A stretch of 64,000 bases of DNA from Chenopodium formosanum (Eukaryota > Streptophyta > Magnoliopsida > Caryophyllales > Amaranthaceae). The notes beneath the pieces are model-generated. The model saw only the letters and a list, made by a program, of their open reading frames with translations, had not been told where the DNA came from and did no database searches. The stretch is taken from the NCBI GenBank assembly GCA_024500155.1, contig CM044874.1, positions 4,839,001-4,903,000 on the forward strand, given 5' to 3'. The position numbers were made by a program, and so were the translations under genes. Shown one piece after another: positions 33,904 through 45,709 of this stretch (the first letter of the stretch is position 1; each line of letters starts with the position of its first letter).

Positions 33904-34418
33904 CTAAATCGGTGAGTTTTGCTTTTCCATTTCTTAGATTTATATTTTTTTAATTGGATTTAGAATATTACTAATTTAGTTAGGTCTTGTTTTATGTTGC
34001 AGACTATGCTGGTTTGTAGTAGAATTTCTTTTTGTTGAGCATATCATACTTCACCAATCAGCATACTGGTTATCTTTCAAATTATGGTATGTTATTTGTC
34101 TTTCTGAAAAAATTGTGAATTCATTTTTTTGTAGTTAGGGAACCTTCATTAGATTACTGACAGCTTCTGATGTGTATTTTTCTTGAATCTATGCAGTGTT
34201 CGAAGAGTATCTTGCTAAGGGTACACCTATGGTCTATTTGAATCAAATTAGGTGGATGCATTCTATACATCTGACTAATCTGAAAATTGAAGTTTCAAGT
34301 CAATCTGGTGTATAGCTTACTTAGTTAATATGTATAACCTCTTAACCATAGTATGTATGAATCATAATTCATCTTAGAATTTAATTCTGATGTAGTGATG
34401 AAGGCAGAAGCATGTTCA

Positions 34419-34508
<90 letters not shown>

Positions 34509-36416
34509 TCGTGAATCAGCCAGTGCTTTCTGATTAATTAATTCTAAATTAATTGAAATAATCAACTAGGATTGTGTAAAATTTATTATGTATAAAGATG
34601 TTTGTCTTTGTATTTTATAGGAACAATCATATGCTGCTATACTCGAAAGCATTCTAGCAGAAATGCCATGATGCTGCTTAGTGTAGCCTAATAACGTTCT
34701 GTGTACGACAAGTTAATACACTATGAAAATTTCCGCTTAAGTAACAACACTACAAAGAAAAAAACTTTCACTAAAAATGAATAAAATCAAGAGGACAACC
34801 ACTATTTAGAAAGGTATTCTTTGGCTGCTAGCTGGCCAAAACATTCTAGATTCAACATAAAACATCACTAATCCAAAAAAAAAAAAAAATTATAAAAAAG
34901 GAAAAAACAAAATACAAACAGAGACATTCATTCAGAAAAAAAGGGAGGAAAAAAAAGGCATGTTGAAAACTAAGCATGTGATTTTATGGTAAACTATATT
35001 TCATCTAAGGACATAATTTCATGCTTCTTTTTAGTTCTTAGAAAACTTATTACACATATGAACAAAAAAAAAATTAAATTATGTAGGCCTTGCAGTCTTG
35101 CTTAAAGAAGATATCAATATAGATATGAAATTCCATATTTAATTATTAATCAAGTACATCCTATACTACAAATATCTGTTTTAGGAGTAAGCCTTGCTGA
35201 TTTTATGGAAGAAAAAACAGCAGACCACTATTACCCCAAACAGTAACTTTGAATTCTTATTTTTCCTTTTACTTTCCTTTTTTTTTTTAGAAAAAAGGAA
35301 TTGTACTATAAAAATACAACCAATCTTGGGTCTTTCTATTCCTCAGAAAATTCAACATCTCTGCAGTAGACCAAAGAAAGGCAAAGCAAAAAAAGTATAC
35401 AAGGAGAGAGCTATATTCTATTCCATAGGCATTTAAACCTCTGCTTTTGGACAGGTATGATCAGTCTAAATGCTATTTCACTTCATTTATTCTAGAAATG
35501 CAGTTGATTTGATTTCGAATTATTGCTTGCTGAATATTCCATGTATAGATTGCATGTATAGTAGCATGAATATTCTTTAAAGGATCTTAGTTGTAGTGTA
35601 GGAAAAGTTATTGTTTTTTTAGTTGTATTTATAGAACTTCAGAAGTGCGTATGTGGAAATCTTTATAAATGCTTGTTCATGTTTTGGCTTATTTAGTATT
35701 CTACGTGTTAGAAACAGTACAAGTATATATACTTAATTTATTGATTAGCTTAGATTAGTGATAATGCTGCTCTAAATCAATGATTATAGATTGAATTACC
35801 AGCTTAACAGACTGGAGATAGTATAAACCTTAGTCCTGATTAGATTACATAATAGAATTCTGAAATAATCTATCGTGATTGCTTAGCATGTCTGCTCCTG
35901 TATTATAGAATTTCAGTATAGTTATTACAGCACTTAACTAGACTACTTACATTATTTAGCTTTTAGATTAGATGAAGTATGACCTTATAGAAATAGCTTT
36001 AGAATATCTAAAATTCTGTTTGTCATATTTCCATATGTGAAGCATCTACACATTCTTTAAAATTTTAATTATGAAGAATCAGTATTTTTTTATGAAAAAA
36101 CTATGAACATATTTCTCCCTATATTACAAAATCATGCAATAGCTGTTCTAACACTAAAGTAAGCATACTCAAATCCATTTGATCCACCTATTTTATTAAA
36201 TGCATATTATTGATTGTGTTTTCATGTAATTTACCACAAAAAAATTATTAGAATCAATAGCATCAATACCAGGCACAAATGTATACAAACACTAGAATAT
36301 ATGGACTATTGATTTTCTATAGAACTAAAATTTTAGAAAAAGTTTGTACATTTGTATATCTTCAAGGTAAACTAATTAAGTAAGCTTCCTGCTTGTATTC
36401 TGTACAGAAACTTCTT
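33904..36416. other. Helitron internal spacer
   Basis: AT-rich sequence between RepHel and the RPA-like gene, containing the TA microsatellite and several homopolymer runs. The only longer frame (35194-35436) has no recognisable domain. The promoter of the RPA-like gene should lie in the last part. Confidence 0.5.
34421..34505. repeat. (AT)n microsatellite
   Basis: About 84 bp of uninterrupted AT alternation. Confidence 0.95.
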
Positions 36417-39143
36417 ATGGCACCACAACGAAAGTTTCTTGATGAACTCGATACATCAAGTAAATCATACAAAGTAAAAGTAAACATTGCAGAAAAAGGT
36501 CGAAAACAGGAATCTGAAAAGAAGATATTTTACCAGTACATTATCTTAGAAGATGACAAGGTATAGTTTATATATGTGATTTAGAAGTACGTACTAATCT
36601 TATAATACATTATTATGCATAGTTATAGCTTAAAGTATTATTTTTATTTTCCTTTACAGAAAAATCGGATGAAGATGACATTATTTGGTGATCAGATTGA
36701 TGCATATAAAGATGACATCTTGTTTAGGGGCAACTATGAAATTGCTAATGCCTTAATAAGGCCATTAGATCTTCAGTACAGGAATAGAGAAACAGATCTT
36801 CCATTTCAGATGACTATAGGAAGCAGAACTCTCATTCAGTGCTTGGATCCTGAAGGACAGCAAGCATTTCCTAGATACCAGTCTCTTGCTTCTATTCCAA
36901 AAGTTTCCCTTGATGATTCGCGACATGGTAATTTCAGCATCCTATAATTTTGCTCTAGAGATCCAAGATTTTCAACTTACAATTTACAATAATGTGCTCT
37001 TTTCTTTTAGATATCCTTGTGATTGTGCTGTATGTTGCAAAGGAACCAAGAAAAATTGTGACAAGCCTGAATAAGGAAGCTTTTGTACGCGACCTGATAG
37101 TGATTGACCATAGGTGATTTCCATTCTACACTCAGCTAATAAGATGTCATTATAGCAGTATACCAATTATGATCATCTGACTTTCATGTTTATGCTTTAC
37201 TTTGCTTTCAGCACTGATCAGTCAATGAAAGTCTGCACCTGGAATGATCTATCAGGAAAACAATGTGAAGATCTTGTTTCTGATGCAGATAATTTCAACG
37301 TTGTTGGCATCACAGCTCTGCGTCCTATCACTCGTAAAGGTAGCTCAGAAATCAACCTAAAAGCCTAATGCTTTACTTAGTCAATTTCATTATATATCAA
37401 TCACACAATGTATGTTTTCTAACATTGTAAATGTAAAGGTTTTCAACTTGAATAAACCATGTCTACTGTAATAATCCAGCACCCTGAGGGTGAAAAAGCA
37501 GCTGCATTAACTGAATGGTATGCTGATTCATATTATCTTTCAGCCAATACAGTATGCATATTTGCATACCTGTCAACTAATGCAAGTTATAATTGTTATT
37601 GACAGGGCAAGAAAACATCGATTTGCTCTGAGTGATCATCAGAATAGAGTTGCAGCTGCCTGGAATCCACCTGCAGAAAGAACTCTAACAACAATAGGTC
37701 GCATCAAGACTAAAAAGGTAGAATTATGATATGCACTTCCTATAGTACTGATGTTGATAAAAAAGCATGTATTTACTATGATTAGGCTACAAAAAACGAC
37801 TTATCTTCTTAGAATGCTTGCATTAGGCTTCTAATAGATGGTTACAAGTTTTGGAGTGATCTGATCTCATTATCACACATAATGCAAGAGTTCTAACATA
37901 AGTTCTTTTCTTTTGATGTAGGCAACAACTACGCTTCCACAGGAAATGTATTGGCTTAGAGTTGTTGTGTCAGATATTCAATATGACAGGCTTAGAACAT
38001 ATGTAGGTTGTTCTTACTGTGGAAAGCGAACACATCACCCTCTTGGAACAGTCTATACCTGTGTAGCCTGTGACAGAAAAGAGATATTTGCTACTCACCG
38101 GTAAATGGCATTATCTCTTTAAACTTCAGTTCCATTATAGATCATGCAACATGATATCCGCTCAGAGCCAGCACTAAATATTTGTGCAAACTATGCAGGG
38201 CAACTATAACACTGACTTTTTCAGATGGTACTGGAGCATTGCCACTCACAGCATTTACTGAAAACTGCATCCCACTTTTTAGATTATCAGCTGAACAAAT
38301 CTATCGCATGAAGGAAACAGTAAGTAATTGAGAATCCATACTGTTAGTTAGCAATCTTAAAAGTTCCTTTATTACATTTTAAATCTGATTGCAATGGTAG
38401 CTAATAATGTACCTATATCTTAGGATGATACAACAAAGTTTCGTCAGATAGCAGACAAGCTATCAACTACATACTTTTTGATAAAGATCGGGCCTACAAC
38501 TGCTTTGGAACATAATACTGTTCTGCAATGGGGTCTAAAGGGAGTAGAAATGGAAGACACAGTCACACCTGATGCTACAGGAAGCAGCTCCACAAGTGCT
38601 GCTGCAGGATCTGAAACTAAAAATGTAGCTGCAGCAGCTAATGCCAAGGATGTTGGTTCTTATCAGCATAATGAGCATACAGCTCAGAGCAAAGATTCTC
38701 TCAGCAAGATGATTAAGAAAGAAACAGTTGCTGCATATGATTCTTCAATCTTCAGCCAGGAAGAAGAGGATGCCTGCTTAGCAGCTGAAGCAATAGCTGA
38801 AGCAGAAAAGGCAGCAGCAGCAACGGCTACAGCAGAAAAATCAGCAGAATCTAACACAAAGGATGTAGTCCAGAAAAGAAAGAGAACTGATGCTGATGAT
38901 CAGTTCATTCCTGTCACACCAGCAAAGGATGTAATTGGCCTCATAGCTACTTCACCAGTCGAGAATGCAGATCTAATGAAGCAAAAAGAGAAGGATCAGG
39001 CTGTTCAAGAAGTGCAGAAAGGAAAAGGAATTGATTATGAGACACCAATTGGTTTTGTTGAAACAGCCAAGGCCATTAAACAAGAGAAAGATTGCAAGCG
39101 TCGAGCACTTGTATTTCCTGATGATGACTCAGATGGCAATTAA
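36417..39143 (+). pseudogene. RPA70-like single-strand DNA-binding protein of the Helitron, nine exons, one nonsense codon
   Basis: Nine GT..AG exons join in frame: 36417-36560, 36660-36927, 37011-37113, 37212-37339, 37439-37517, 37606-37717, 37922-38100, 38199-38319 and 38424-39143; 618 codons in all. The order of OB-folds matches replication protein A large subunit: a first fold (KIFYQYIILEDD..MKMTLFGD), a second (MKVCTWNDLSG..NVVGITALRP), then the C-terminal fold with the zinc ribbon GCSYCGK..YTCVACD (exon 7). The last exon adds an Ala/Glu-rich, disordered tail of about 200 residues with a KRKR patch. Plant Helitrons are known to carry RPA70-like genes, probably to coat the displaced strand. 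Codon 220, TAA at 37453-37455 in exon 5, interrupts the frame. A truncated 219-residue protein would keep the first two folds. Confidence 0.88.
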
Positions 39144-40089
39144 ATGAAGGAACAAAAACAAGGTTCATAACAGATCAGTTGGGTAACAGCTTCATCTACT
39201 AAATCTTTTGTTATGTATATATTATGCTATGGAAACAAGTATTTTAAATAATGTGGCTTTTCAAAGAAACAAGTACTCTCACATCACATGTTCCTAAATG
39301 AAGCCACACAAACTAGGAAAAAAAATCAGATAAAAGTAGAACTTTTGGAGATTATGGTTTTGCAAAGGAACAGATATCATACAAAAATATCTGTTTCTAG
39401 GCAACACCAGTCATTAGACTACATAGCTTTTGTTGCTTGGTTGCTTCTATATATTATAGTTTAGAAAGACAATCAAGCATTATGGATTTGTATAGGAGCA
39501 AGCATTTCATGAGTGCATGTTCCTATATAACACTCCTTTAAATGTATTAGGCTTGACTCAGATTGTAATTAGTAGTTTTACTCTGTAGCACAATCAGACA
39601 TCTCCTATCTAAAATCTAAAACTAATGTAGCATTATAGCTACCAATGATGTACTTATTATGGAACTTTTATATGATATATATATATATATATTTAAATAT
39701 CTTATTATGTCTAAGTAGTTCAGTTGATTGCTTTATTTCAATTTGCTTACCATACACTTTTCAGATCGGTTTTGTTCTTACATTAGTTCATACATATGAG
39801 CTCATTATCTTTAAACTTATACAAAACATAAATACTAAGAATATAACACAGGAAACATAATCAACTTCAACAATTTATTTATATTAAGAGCAAATCTTAA
39901 TTTGCCATGATTACAGCCTATTCCATTCTTTCCCTAATTACATTGCCTATAGGCTTCCCATCCACTAATTACTTGTTTGCATCTAACAAACCCCAAAAGA
40001 TACTACAGCACCTACGAATGGCACAAATTAACAGCCAAAAAAATACTAATTAAACCCCCAAAAACACCTATCTAACAGACAATATATAA

Positions 40090-40710
40090 TCAATCAGGAA
40101 TTTTCATACGAAACATCGAAGAATCTTCGCTTGTCTCCAAATTTGCTTCTTGATGATTTCCAGAAGAAGAATCTGAACCAGTACTGTCATCATCGTCACC
40201 ATCATAGACATCACGACTTGATTCTCCTACTTCATCTGAATCGACAATAACTTCTTTGTCGGACTCAGTTTCTGAGCTAGAATTATCATCACTTTCAGGG
40301 TTTTCATCAGTTTCTTCGTCTTCTTCGCTCTCCTCTTCATCTTCCCCACTCTCATTTTTTTCTTCTCTTTCCTCCACTTTCTCTTCTACAACAACAACAT
40401 CTTCCTGTTTTGTCTCAGCTCTATCATTGTCTGAGTCCACAATGATAACAGGCCATTCTCCACACCCATCTTTCTCAACTCCCCTTCTTCTCTTGTTGCT
40501 TGTTTCTCCTTTTTCTTTTTTGCTTTCCGCTTTTGCAATCCCTTGTTTCAGAAATTCCCCATGACTGTCTATCTTCTTCTTCAATTCAGTGGCATACTTA
40601 TAGAAACTTGCAGCGTTTTCTTCTTTGGATTTCATTTCGTTCGGTCTCCACATCGGTGGTGAAAAAACCTTCCCAGATGTTGCGGTACTATCAGTACTCC
40701 CCATTGTCAT
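40090..40710 (-). CDS. Acidic, coiled-coil-like protein of unknown function inside the Helitron (206 aa)
   Basis: An intact 206-codon ORF on the strand opposite to RepHel and RPA, between the RPA-like gene and the 3' terminus. It starts MTMGSTDSTATSG, continues with a Lys/Glu helix (about residues 28-65), a basic patch SNKRRRG that could act in nuclear import, an IIVDSDND stretch, and then about 110 residues rich in Glu, Asp and Ser. A TATA-like ATTTTATAAA lies upstream on the minus strand (about 40773-40784). I do not recognise it. Length, acidity and nuclear-type patch could fit a chromatin or histone-binding accessory factor, but low-complexity acidic frames are easy to misjudge; expression has not been shown. 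Confidence 0.5.
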   Translation of the reverse strand: MTMGSTDSTATSGKVFSPPMWRPNEMKSKEENAASFYKYATELKKKIDSHGEFLKQGIAKAESKKEKGETSNKRRRGVEKDGCGEWPVIIVDSDNDRAETKQEDVVVVEEKVEEREEKNESGEDEEESEEDEETDENPESDDNSSSETESDKEVIVDSDEVGESSRDVYDGDDDDSTGSDSSSGNHQEANLETSEDSSMFRMKIPD

Positions 40711-41378
40711 GGAAATAAAAATCAAAATGCAAGAGAAAAAGAAAGCAAAAAATATTGCAGAAGAGAAACACTATTTTATAAAAAGAGTCTGCACTCCACG
40801 CAATATAGAAACCCAAATTGACCAATCAAAGACAAGCAAAACAATGATGACAGATTCTTGGAAGAATAAAAGACTATGGCTTTATGACTTACTCAACAGA
40901 AACATTCAGCATTTCTACATATTCTATTGTACTTGTTATAAAAGGCAAAAATAGAAAGATGTTTTTTGTAGATTTCATTATGCATGTACCATGTCCATAC
41001 ACACGTGTGTTAGTCATTTTCCCTATTTTTAGATTACGATTTGTCCAAAAACACAACAATTATTTATTTCTCGTTTTTTTTATTTTTAAACACAAAACTT
41101 TGTAAACGATTTATTTTCTGCATCGCAAAGTCAGACCTATCACAGATGTAACATATTCAAAATTGATAACTTTTAAATCGATGAATCCTAACCTTTAAAA
41201 ATAATAAAATTAGGATTCATATAGGTTATACGATTCTCCACTTAATACCCACGTCTTTCCTACTTTTAGGCACAACACTTAATGCTATTGCATTGACCGT
41301 TACACACATTACCGACATTGGATGAATAAGGTCCATATATTTAACGAGACCATTAAGCTCACTCCATCCGTGTTGATT

Positions 41379-41406
41379 GGGCCATCGCGCGCGATGGCTC
41401 AACTAG
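41379..41406 (+). other. Helitron 3' terminus: palindrome and CTAG end
   Basis: GCCATCGCGCGCGATGGC is a perfect palindrome (41381-41398), extendable by a G-T and a G-C pair. CTAG closes the element at 41403-41406, and T41407 is the host base. Confidence 0.85.
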
Positions 41407-41697
41407 TATACATAAATGTGGAAACATAGATTATAATTTAATTCTAGTTAAGATAACAATGCATGTGGTTTTTATTCAATGAAGTTTAGGTTCGAATCTC
41501 ATTGCATGCATTTTTAATTTAATTTGGATAATTGAATGATGATGTGGCATGATGGTAGAGGTTGTTGAATGATGATGTGGCATGATGGTAGAGGTTGTTG
41601 AATGATGATGTGGCGTAATACGGGTATAAGAAGGGGTACACAGTTTTATAAACGCTTAATATAAGTTTTATAAACGCCTTTTAATATATAGTATAGA
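41407..41697 (-). mobile_element. Fragment with a Helitron-like 5' head (minus strand)
   Basis: Read on the minus strand from 41697, the sequence begins A|TCTATACTATATATTAAAAG, the type of head found on plant Helitrons, then runs up to the big Helitron's 3' end. No separate 3' hairpin was found. It suggests that one Helitron landed in or beside an older one. Confidence 0.4.
41532..41615. repeat. 33-bp tandem repeat, about 2.5 copies
   Basis: The unit starting TTGAATGATGATGTGGCATG occurs at 41532, 41565 and (partly) 41598, almost without change. Confidence 0.9.
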
Positions 41698-41793
41698 TTT
41701 GTAACAATGTAAGTGTAACCATCACTATCTTTATTAAACGTTCATGTTTTCAAGTCTTAATCACTCTTATCTATTGCAATAAACAAATTAAAT

Positions 41794-41797
<4 letters not shown>

Positions 41798-41835
<38 letters not shown>
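41798..41835. repeat. Poly(A) tract (38 nt)
   Basis: Uninterrupted A run; possibly the tail of a decayed retroposon, but no body was recognised upstream. Confidence 0.9.
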
Positions 41836-41836
<1 letters not shown>

Positions 41837-42440
41837 ATGTCATCGAAAATATAATAATACTCCGTACAAATAATAGAACTCTTAATTATTATAGGTTTCA
41901 AAGATAAGTCGATAAGATAATAATACTATGGAGTAATACTGATATGGAGTAGAAAATTATACTCCGCGTGTTAAGCAAAAATTGCATTGCTTGAGACCTA
42001 AAATACATGAGGCCATGGATTTGACTTTAAGCCATTTTAGTTACAAGTTTATCCTTCCAACCACCTTAAGTCTCTAAATAGGCTCTTTTAAAAATACAAG
42101 GATAAAGATAAAGTCAAAATGGTAATAGATTATTCTAGGTATTATTAAAAATTAAAACAATTAAGGATATGTATAGCATTTTCCTTAATAATTAGCTCAC
42201 CTCAAATTTATCAACCTTTATAGGTGAAGTAGTGGTTATTTATTTATTTTTTTTATTTTTTTTTTTTTTTTTGAAACAGAAGTATTCTGTAGTGGTTATA
42301 TGAAAGAAATAATTATTCCCTCGAAAAAAAAAAAAATTATAAGTAATTAGTAAATCATAGTGTTAGAATTATTGATATTTAATGTCAGTTACATGTTATT
42401 TATTCTTATGCATGATATCATTTGAACTTTTACATGATGT

Positions 42441-42441
<1 letters not shown>

Positions 42442-42486
<45 letters not shown>
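42442..42486. repeat. Poly(A) tract (45 nt)
   Basis: Uninterrupted A run directly before a MITE at 42514. No retroposon body recognised. Confidence 0.9.
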
Positions 42487-42488
<2 letters not shown>

Positions 42489-42513
42489 CTTTGAATGAAA
42501 TTGACTGAGCTTA

Positions 42514-42719
42514 GGCCCCGTTCACTTCACCATATTTTTACTGAACTGAAATTATTTTTATTGAAACAAAATTATATTTGCTGAACTGAAATTAATTTTA
42601 CTGAACTGAAATTATTTTTGCTGAACTGAAATTATTTTTACTGATTTTCTATTATAATTCTTCTTTAAGAAACTGAATTTTACTGAACTGAACTTTTTTA
42701 AGGTAAAGTGAACATGACC
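42514..42719. mobile_element. Tourist-like MITE (206 bp)
   Basis: Ends GGCCCCGTTCACTT and the inverse of AAGTGAACATGACC match apart from a few bases. TTA flanks both sides (42511-42513 and 42720-42722). The inside is a series of ACTGAACTGAAATTATTTTT units. Confidence 0.8.
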
Positions 42720-43034
42720 TTATTATCAAATAATTTACCATTTGACTCTATAATATTAATATGCCTAAAATTATTTCATCAAACATTTAAAGCTAAATAT
42801 CTTGTAAAATTCAATTACAAATCGTTACCATATATAGAAAAAATGATACAATTACTCCAAAATAGATTCAAACAACAAATGTGTGACTATATTAAATTTC
42901 ACTCATACTTTGTATTTAATATTTTAATAAGTTGAATTGATATTGCAATTGTATTGGAACTTTGAAATTGACATTCATTGAGAAATCTCATGGCAACAGA
43001 CTGCCAACAGCCTTGAATGCTCAATGCCAAAGTC

Positions 43035-43250
43035 CAGGTAAAGGCTACGCATACAATTGTTGTATGTGGTTACTACATACAACTCTAATTTGTAATGTTT
43101 CTATTGGCTAAAATAATAGGCACAAGTTCCATTAAATTTAATTTATAATTGATTCCTAATTTTCTCCCATATTCTGTTGATGTGTCAAATTTCTAATGGT
43201 GTTGTATGTAGGGACAACATACAATGATTGTATGTGTATCGGCTCTCCCA
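43035..43250. mobile_element. Foldback MITE (about 215 bp)
   Basis: GCATACAATTGTTGTATGTG at the left and, in inverse, CACATACAATCATTGTATG at the right form inverted ends, each containing a smaller palindrome. No clear target duplication was identified. Confidence 0.55.
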
Positions 43251-43702
43251 AAGTCCATATCTTAATCAACTGTTACAGTTAGTGCCTTTCTATTGAGGAA
43301 AGCCGGTAAACAATGTCATTTACCATTATCAATTTCATCAATGCAAATATTTCTAAATTGCTTCAATGCATGGTAGAATTTAGTAGACCTTAATCCCTCT
43401 ATTGGCTTTAGTGTTATAGTACATGGTATTCATTTCGTCGCTCTTTTAATTTGTTCAGTACTATGTAAATTTATATGTATGTATCATTATAATTTTTACA
43501 TCGATTCATAAGAATCCACCAAATGAATCATAACAAAATTTCGACTGACATATAAAAGGGTTGAAGGCAGTAATCTTATAACGCACTAAGTTTTTTTTTT
43601 ATATACAATACAAAAGGGGGTTGAAGGAAGTACATGACTAAGAAGTACTAATTCCAAACTGAGATATTGAATTTTGAATTGATTTTGAATGTGTGTATGT
43701 GA

Positions 43703-43920
43703 GGGCCTCTTCATATTTACTGAATTGAGTTGAACTGAACTAAACTGAGCTGAATTGAACTGAACTGATTGGAGCTGAATTGAAATGAAATGAATATTTT
43801 ATGAGAGGGGGAAATTGGGAGCTGAACTGAACTGATTGAAATTGAACTAAACTAAATTGAGCTAAACTAAACTAATAGGAGCTGAATTGAACTGAAATTT
43901 AGTAAATGTGAATAGGCCCG
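43703..43920. mobile_element. MITE with (CTGAA)n interior
   Basis: GGGCCTCTTCATATTTACT at the left is the near-inverse of the right end (TAAATGTGAATAGGCCC). The body is degenerate CTGAACTGAA. It belongs to the same wider family as the MITEs at 21351 and 42514, but no clear TSD is seen. Confidence 0.6.
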
Positions 43921-44289
43921 AGTATGTTACACAATAATTTTCAGGTGAAGAAAGAAAGTTGCTTGGAATTGAGAAAATTTGAAGTCACATACTTCCAAAA
44001 CCCATGATCCCCACTAAATTCAATGATATTTTGTCCACTACCAAGTAACTATTCTCAAAATTTCACACAAAAAAGGATCTTGCAAAGTTTACACCATGCA
44101 AATCAACCTTTCCATTTGTATCCTAGATTGTTGTTCACTTTTGCAACACAACTAATATTCGGTGAATCAACCACCACCACCACATTTAAACAACACATTT
44201 TTCATTTCATTGATACCCTCATACCCATACTCTAGTCCACAAAATAAAATTCAAATATTCTTACTATTACACACGAGTCGATTGCATCT

Positions 44290-44590
44290 AATTTATACAC
44301 CCAGGTGTATACATTCCATGTGAGCACGTGAGACGCGCATATTGTAACACGCAAAACCTTGATCTCTTATACACCCGAGATATATAATAAACATCCATAC
44401 AATGTTATTCCTTTAATCAGATACATCCTGATATATAATAAACATCCATACAAACACATGAGAAGTGCATAGTGTAACACGCAAAACCTTAATCTTATAG
44501 ACTTGTATAAATACGTCCGAATATATAATAAACATCCATAGTGTAACACGCAAAACCTCGATCTTATAGACTTATACGGAATACCGTTAC
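44290..44590. repeat. Degenerate tandem repeats
   Basis: ATATATAATAAACATCCATA recurs at about 44380, 44431 and 44522, and GTAACACGCAAAACCT at about 44345, 44473 and 44543. The minus-strand frame across it (44367-44594) is repeat-derived and not a gene. Confidence 0.65.
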
Positions 44591-44900
44591 ACAACTGAAA
44601 AGACTAAAATACCCTTGCCTTTTTTCTTTATCAAAAAACAACCAAAAAAAATTCCAACCTTGGCAAGTTACCAATTCAAACGCCAAATTCCACCAGAATT
44701 ACCAGTGTCTACCTATATTTACCCCCTTTTTTCTACCTTTTTTTTTTCTTTTCTTTTTAATTTTACAGTGATAATGAAAGAAGTAACCAAAAACAAACAA
44801 CTTCCATTCACATTCACCTACCCCAACCCCCCTCAAAAAAAATTAAAAAAAAAAAAAAAAAAAAAAACATGAAAATTTTTGCCAACATTTTCTTCAGAAA

Positions 44901-45503
44901 TTAGTCGAGAAAACCAGTTTGGCGCCACACGGCATTGCGAACCTGCCTCAGATCTCTACCTTTAAGCGTTCTTCCGACGCCTTCGAGCACCGACGACGTC
45001 GATTTCAGCTTCATCGCAACGATCTCATGCGGCGGAAGCATCTCCTCATCTTCTTCATTTTCTCTCTCCTCCGAAAACCCGTCCAATTGACCGAACCTCT
45101 TCGGTTTCCTCATCATCGCCGGCACATTCACCGGAGAAGAGTGCTGAAACTTCCTACACGGCGCCGATTGAGTCATCTCCCCGCCGACGACTCGGTTCGG
45201 CGCCTTCGGAATCGACCGAAACTGACTCGGAATCATCGGAATCTTCCGATTATCGCAGTCGTCGGGAAGAGCGGCGAGGATTCCGGATTCACGGCGGAAT
45301 CCTAGGGTACGACGGCGAGAGTCGGGAGAAGAAGAGGAGTGAGTAGAAACCGAGGAGTCGCCGGTCCAGAAGAGGTCGGCTTCGGTGAGCTCATCGCCGG
45401 AGATGTCGGCGGAGGAGTCGGAGGTGCTGGAGAATACGCCGAGGAAGTGATCGGAGGAAGGTGTTTTCCGGTGACGGTAGTAGGAGACGCCATTGATTTC
45501 CAT
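44901..45503 (-). CDS. Senescence regulator S40-like protein (DUF584), 200 aa
   Basis: A complete, single-exon ORF starting MEINGVSYYRHRKTPSSDHF. The C-terminus MLPPHEIVAMKLKSTSSVLE followed by GVGRTLKGRDLRQVRNAVWR is the defining block of the plant S40/DUF584 family; N-terminal TEADLFWTGD and central FRSIPKAP are also usual. Family members are small, mostly nuclear proteins linked to leaf senescence and stress; no enzymatic activity is known. About 200 residues fits the family. An acidic stretch (NEEDEE) precedes the conserved end. A TATA box (minus strand CTATATAA) lies about 65 bp upstream of the start at 45567-45574. It is the only clear host protein gene in the window, flanked on both sides by repeats. 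Confidence 0.93.
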   Translation of the reverse strand: MEINGVSYYRHRKTPSSDHFLGVFSSTSDSSADISGDELTEADLFWTGDSSVSTHSSSSPDSRRRTLGFRRESGILAALPDDCDNRKIPMIPSQFRSIPKAPNRVVGGEMTQSAPCRKFQHSSPVNVPAMMRKPKRFGQLDGFSEERENEEDEEMLPPHEIVAMKLKSTSSVLEGVGRTLKGRDLRQVRNAVWRQTGFLD

Positions 45504-45566
45504 ATTTGAGGAGAGAGGAGAGAGAAAGAGGAGGAGTGAGAAGGGAAAGTGAGAGAGAGGAATGGG

Positions 45567-45574
45567 TTATATAG
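45567..45574 (-). promoter_or_regulatory. TATA box of the S40-like gene
   Basis: CTATATAA on the minus strand, about 65 bp before the start codon, followed by a CT-rich leader. Confidence 0.6.
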
Positions 45575-45709
45575 AAAATGGTGAAGGAGAAAGACGTGGC
45601 GGAAAGACGCAGTGTACATGAGAAGGAAAAGGAAGTCGTCATCTAATTTGAAATATAGGCCCGTGTTTGGTATAGTACAAGAAAGGAATATCCAAAAGTG
45701 GATCATGGT

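Larger units (their letters stand above)
25652..41406 (+). mobile_element. Helitron, near-complete autonomous type (5' boundary tentative)
   Basis: The 3' terminus is well defined: an 18-nt perfect palindrome GCCATCGCGCGCGATGGC (41381-41398), four bases, then CTAG and a T, as for Helitrons inserted between A and T. RepHel, the diagnostic gene, lies upstream in matching orientation, followed by an RPA-like gene. The 5' end is uncertain: A|TCCAATCTTG at 25652 is the best candidate because an AT junction and a GC-rich CCGAGCTTTGCCCCGG hairpin follow, as in other plant Helitron heads. The implied size, 15.75 kb, is normal for an autonomous plant Helitron. Confidence 0.75.

Noticed and set aside
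40256..40954. Ser-rich plus-strand frames opposite the acidic gene
   Set aside because: Complement of Glu/Asp codons; the minus-strand frame has the start context and domain-like order.
44615..44872. 85-codon frame after the repeats
   Set aside because: Lys/Phe-rich low-complexity composition with a poly(A) end; no domain.
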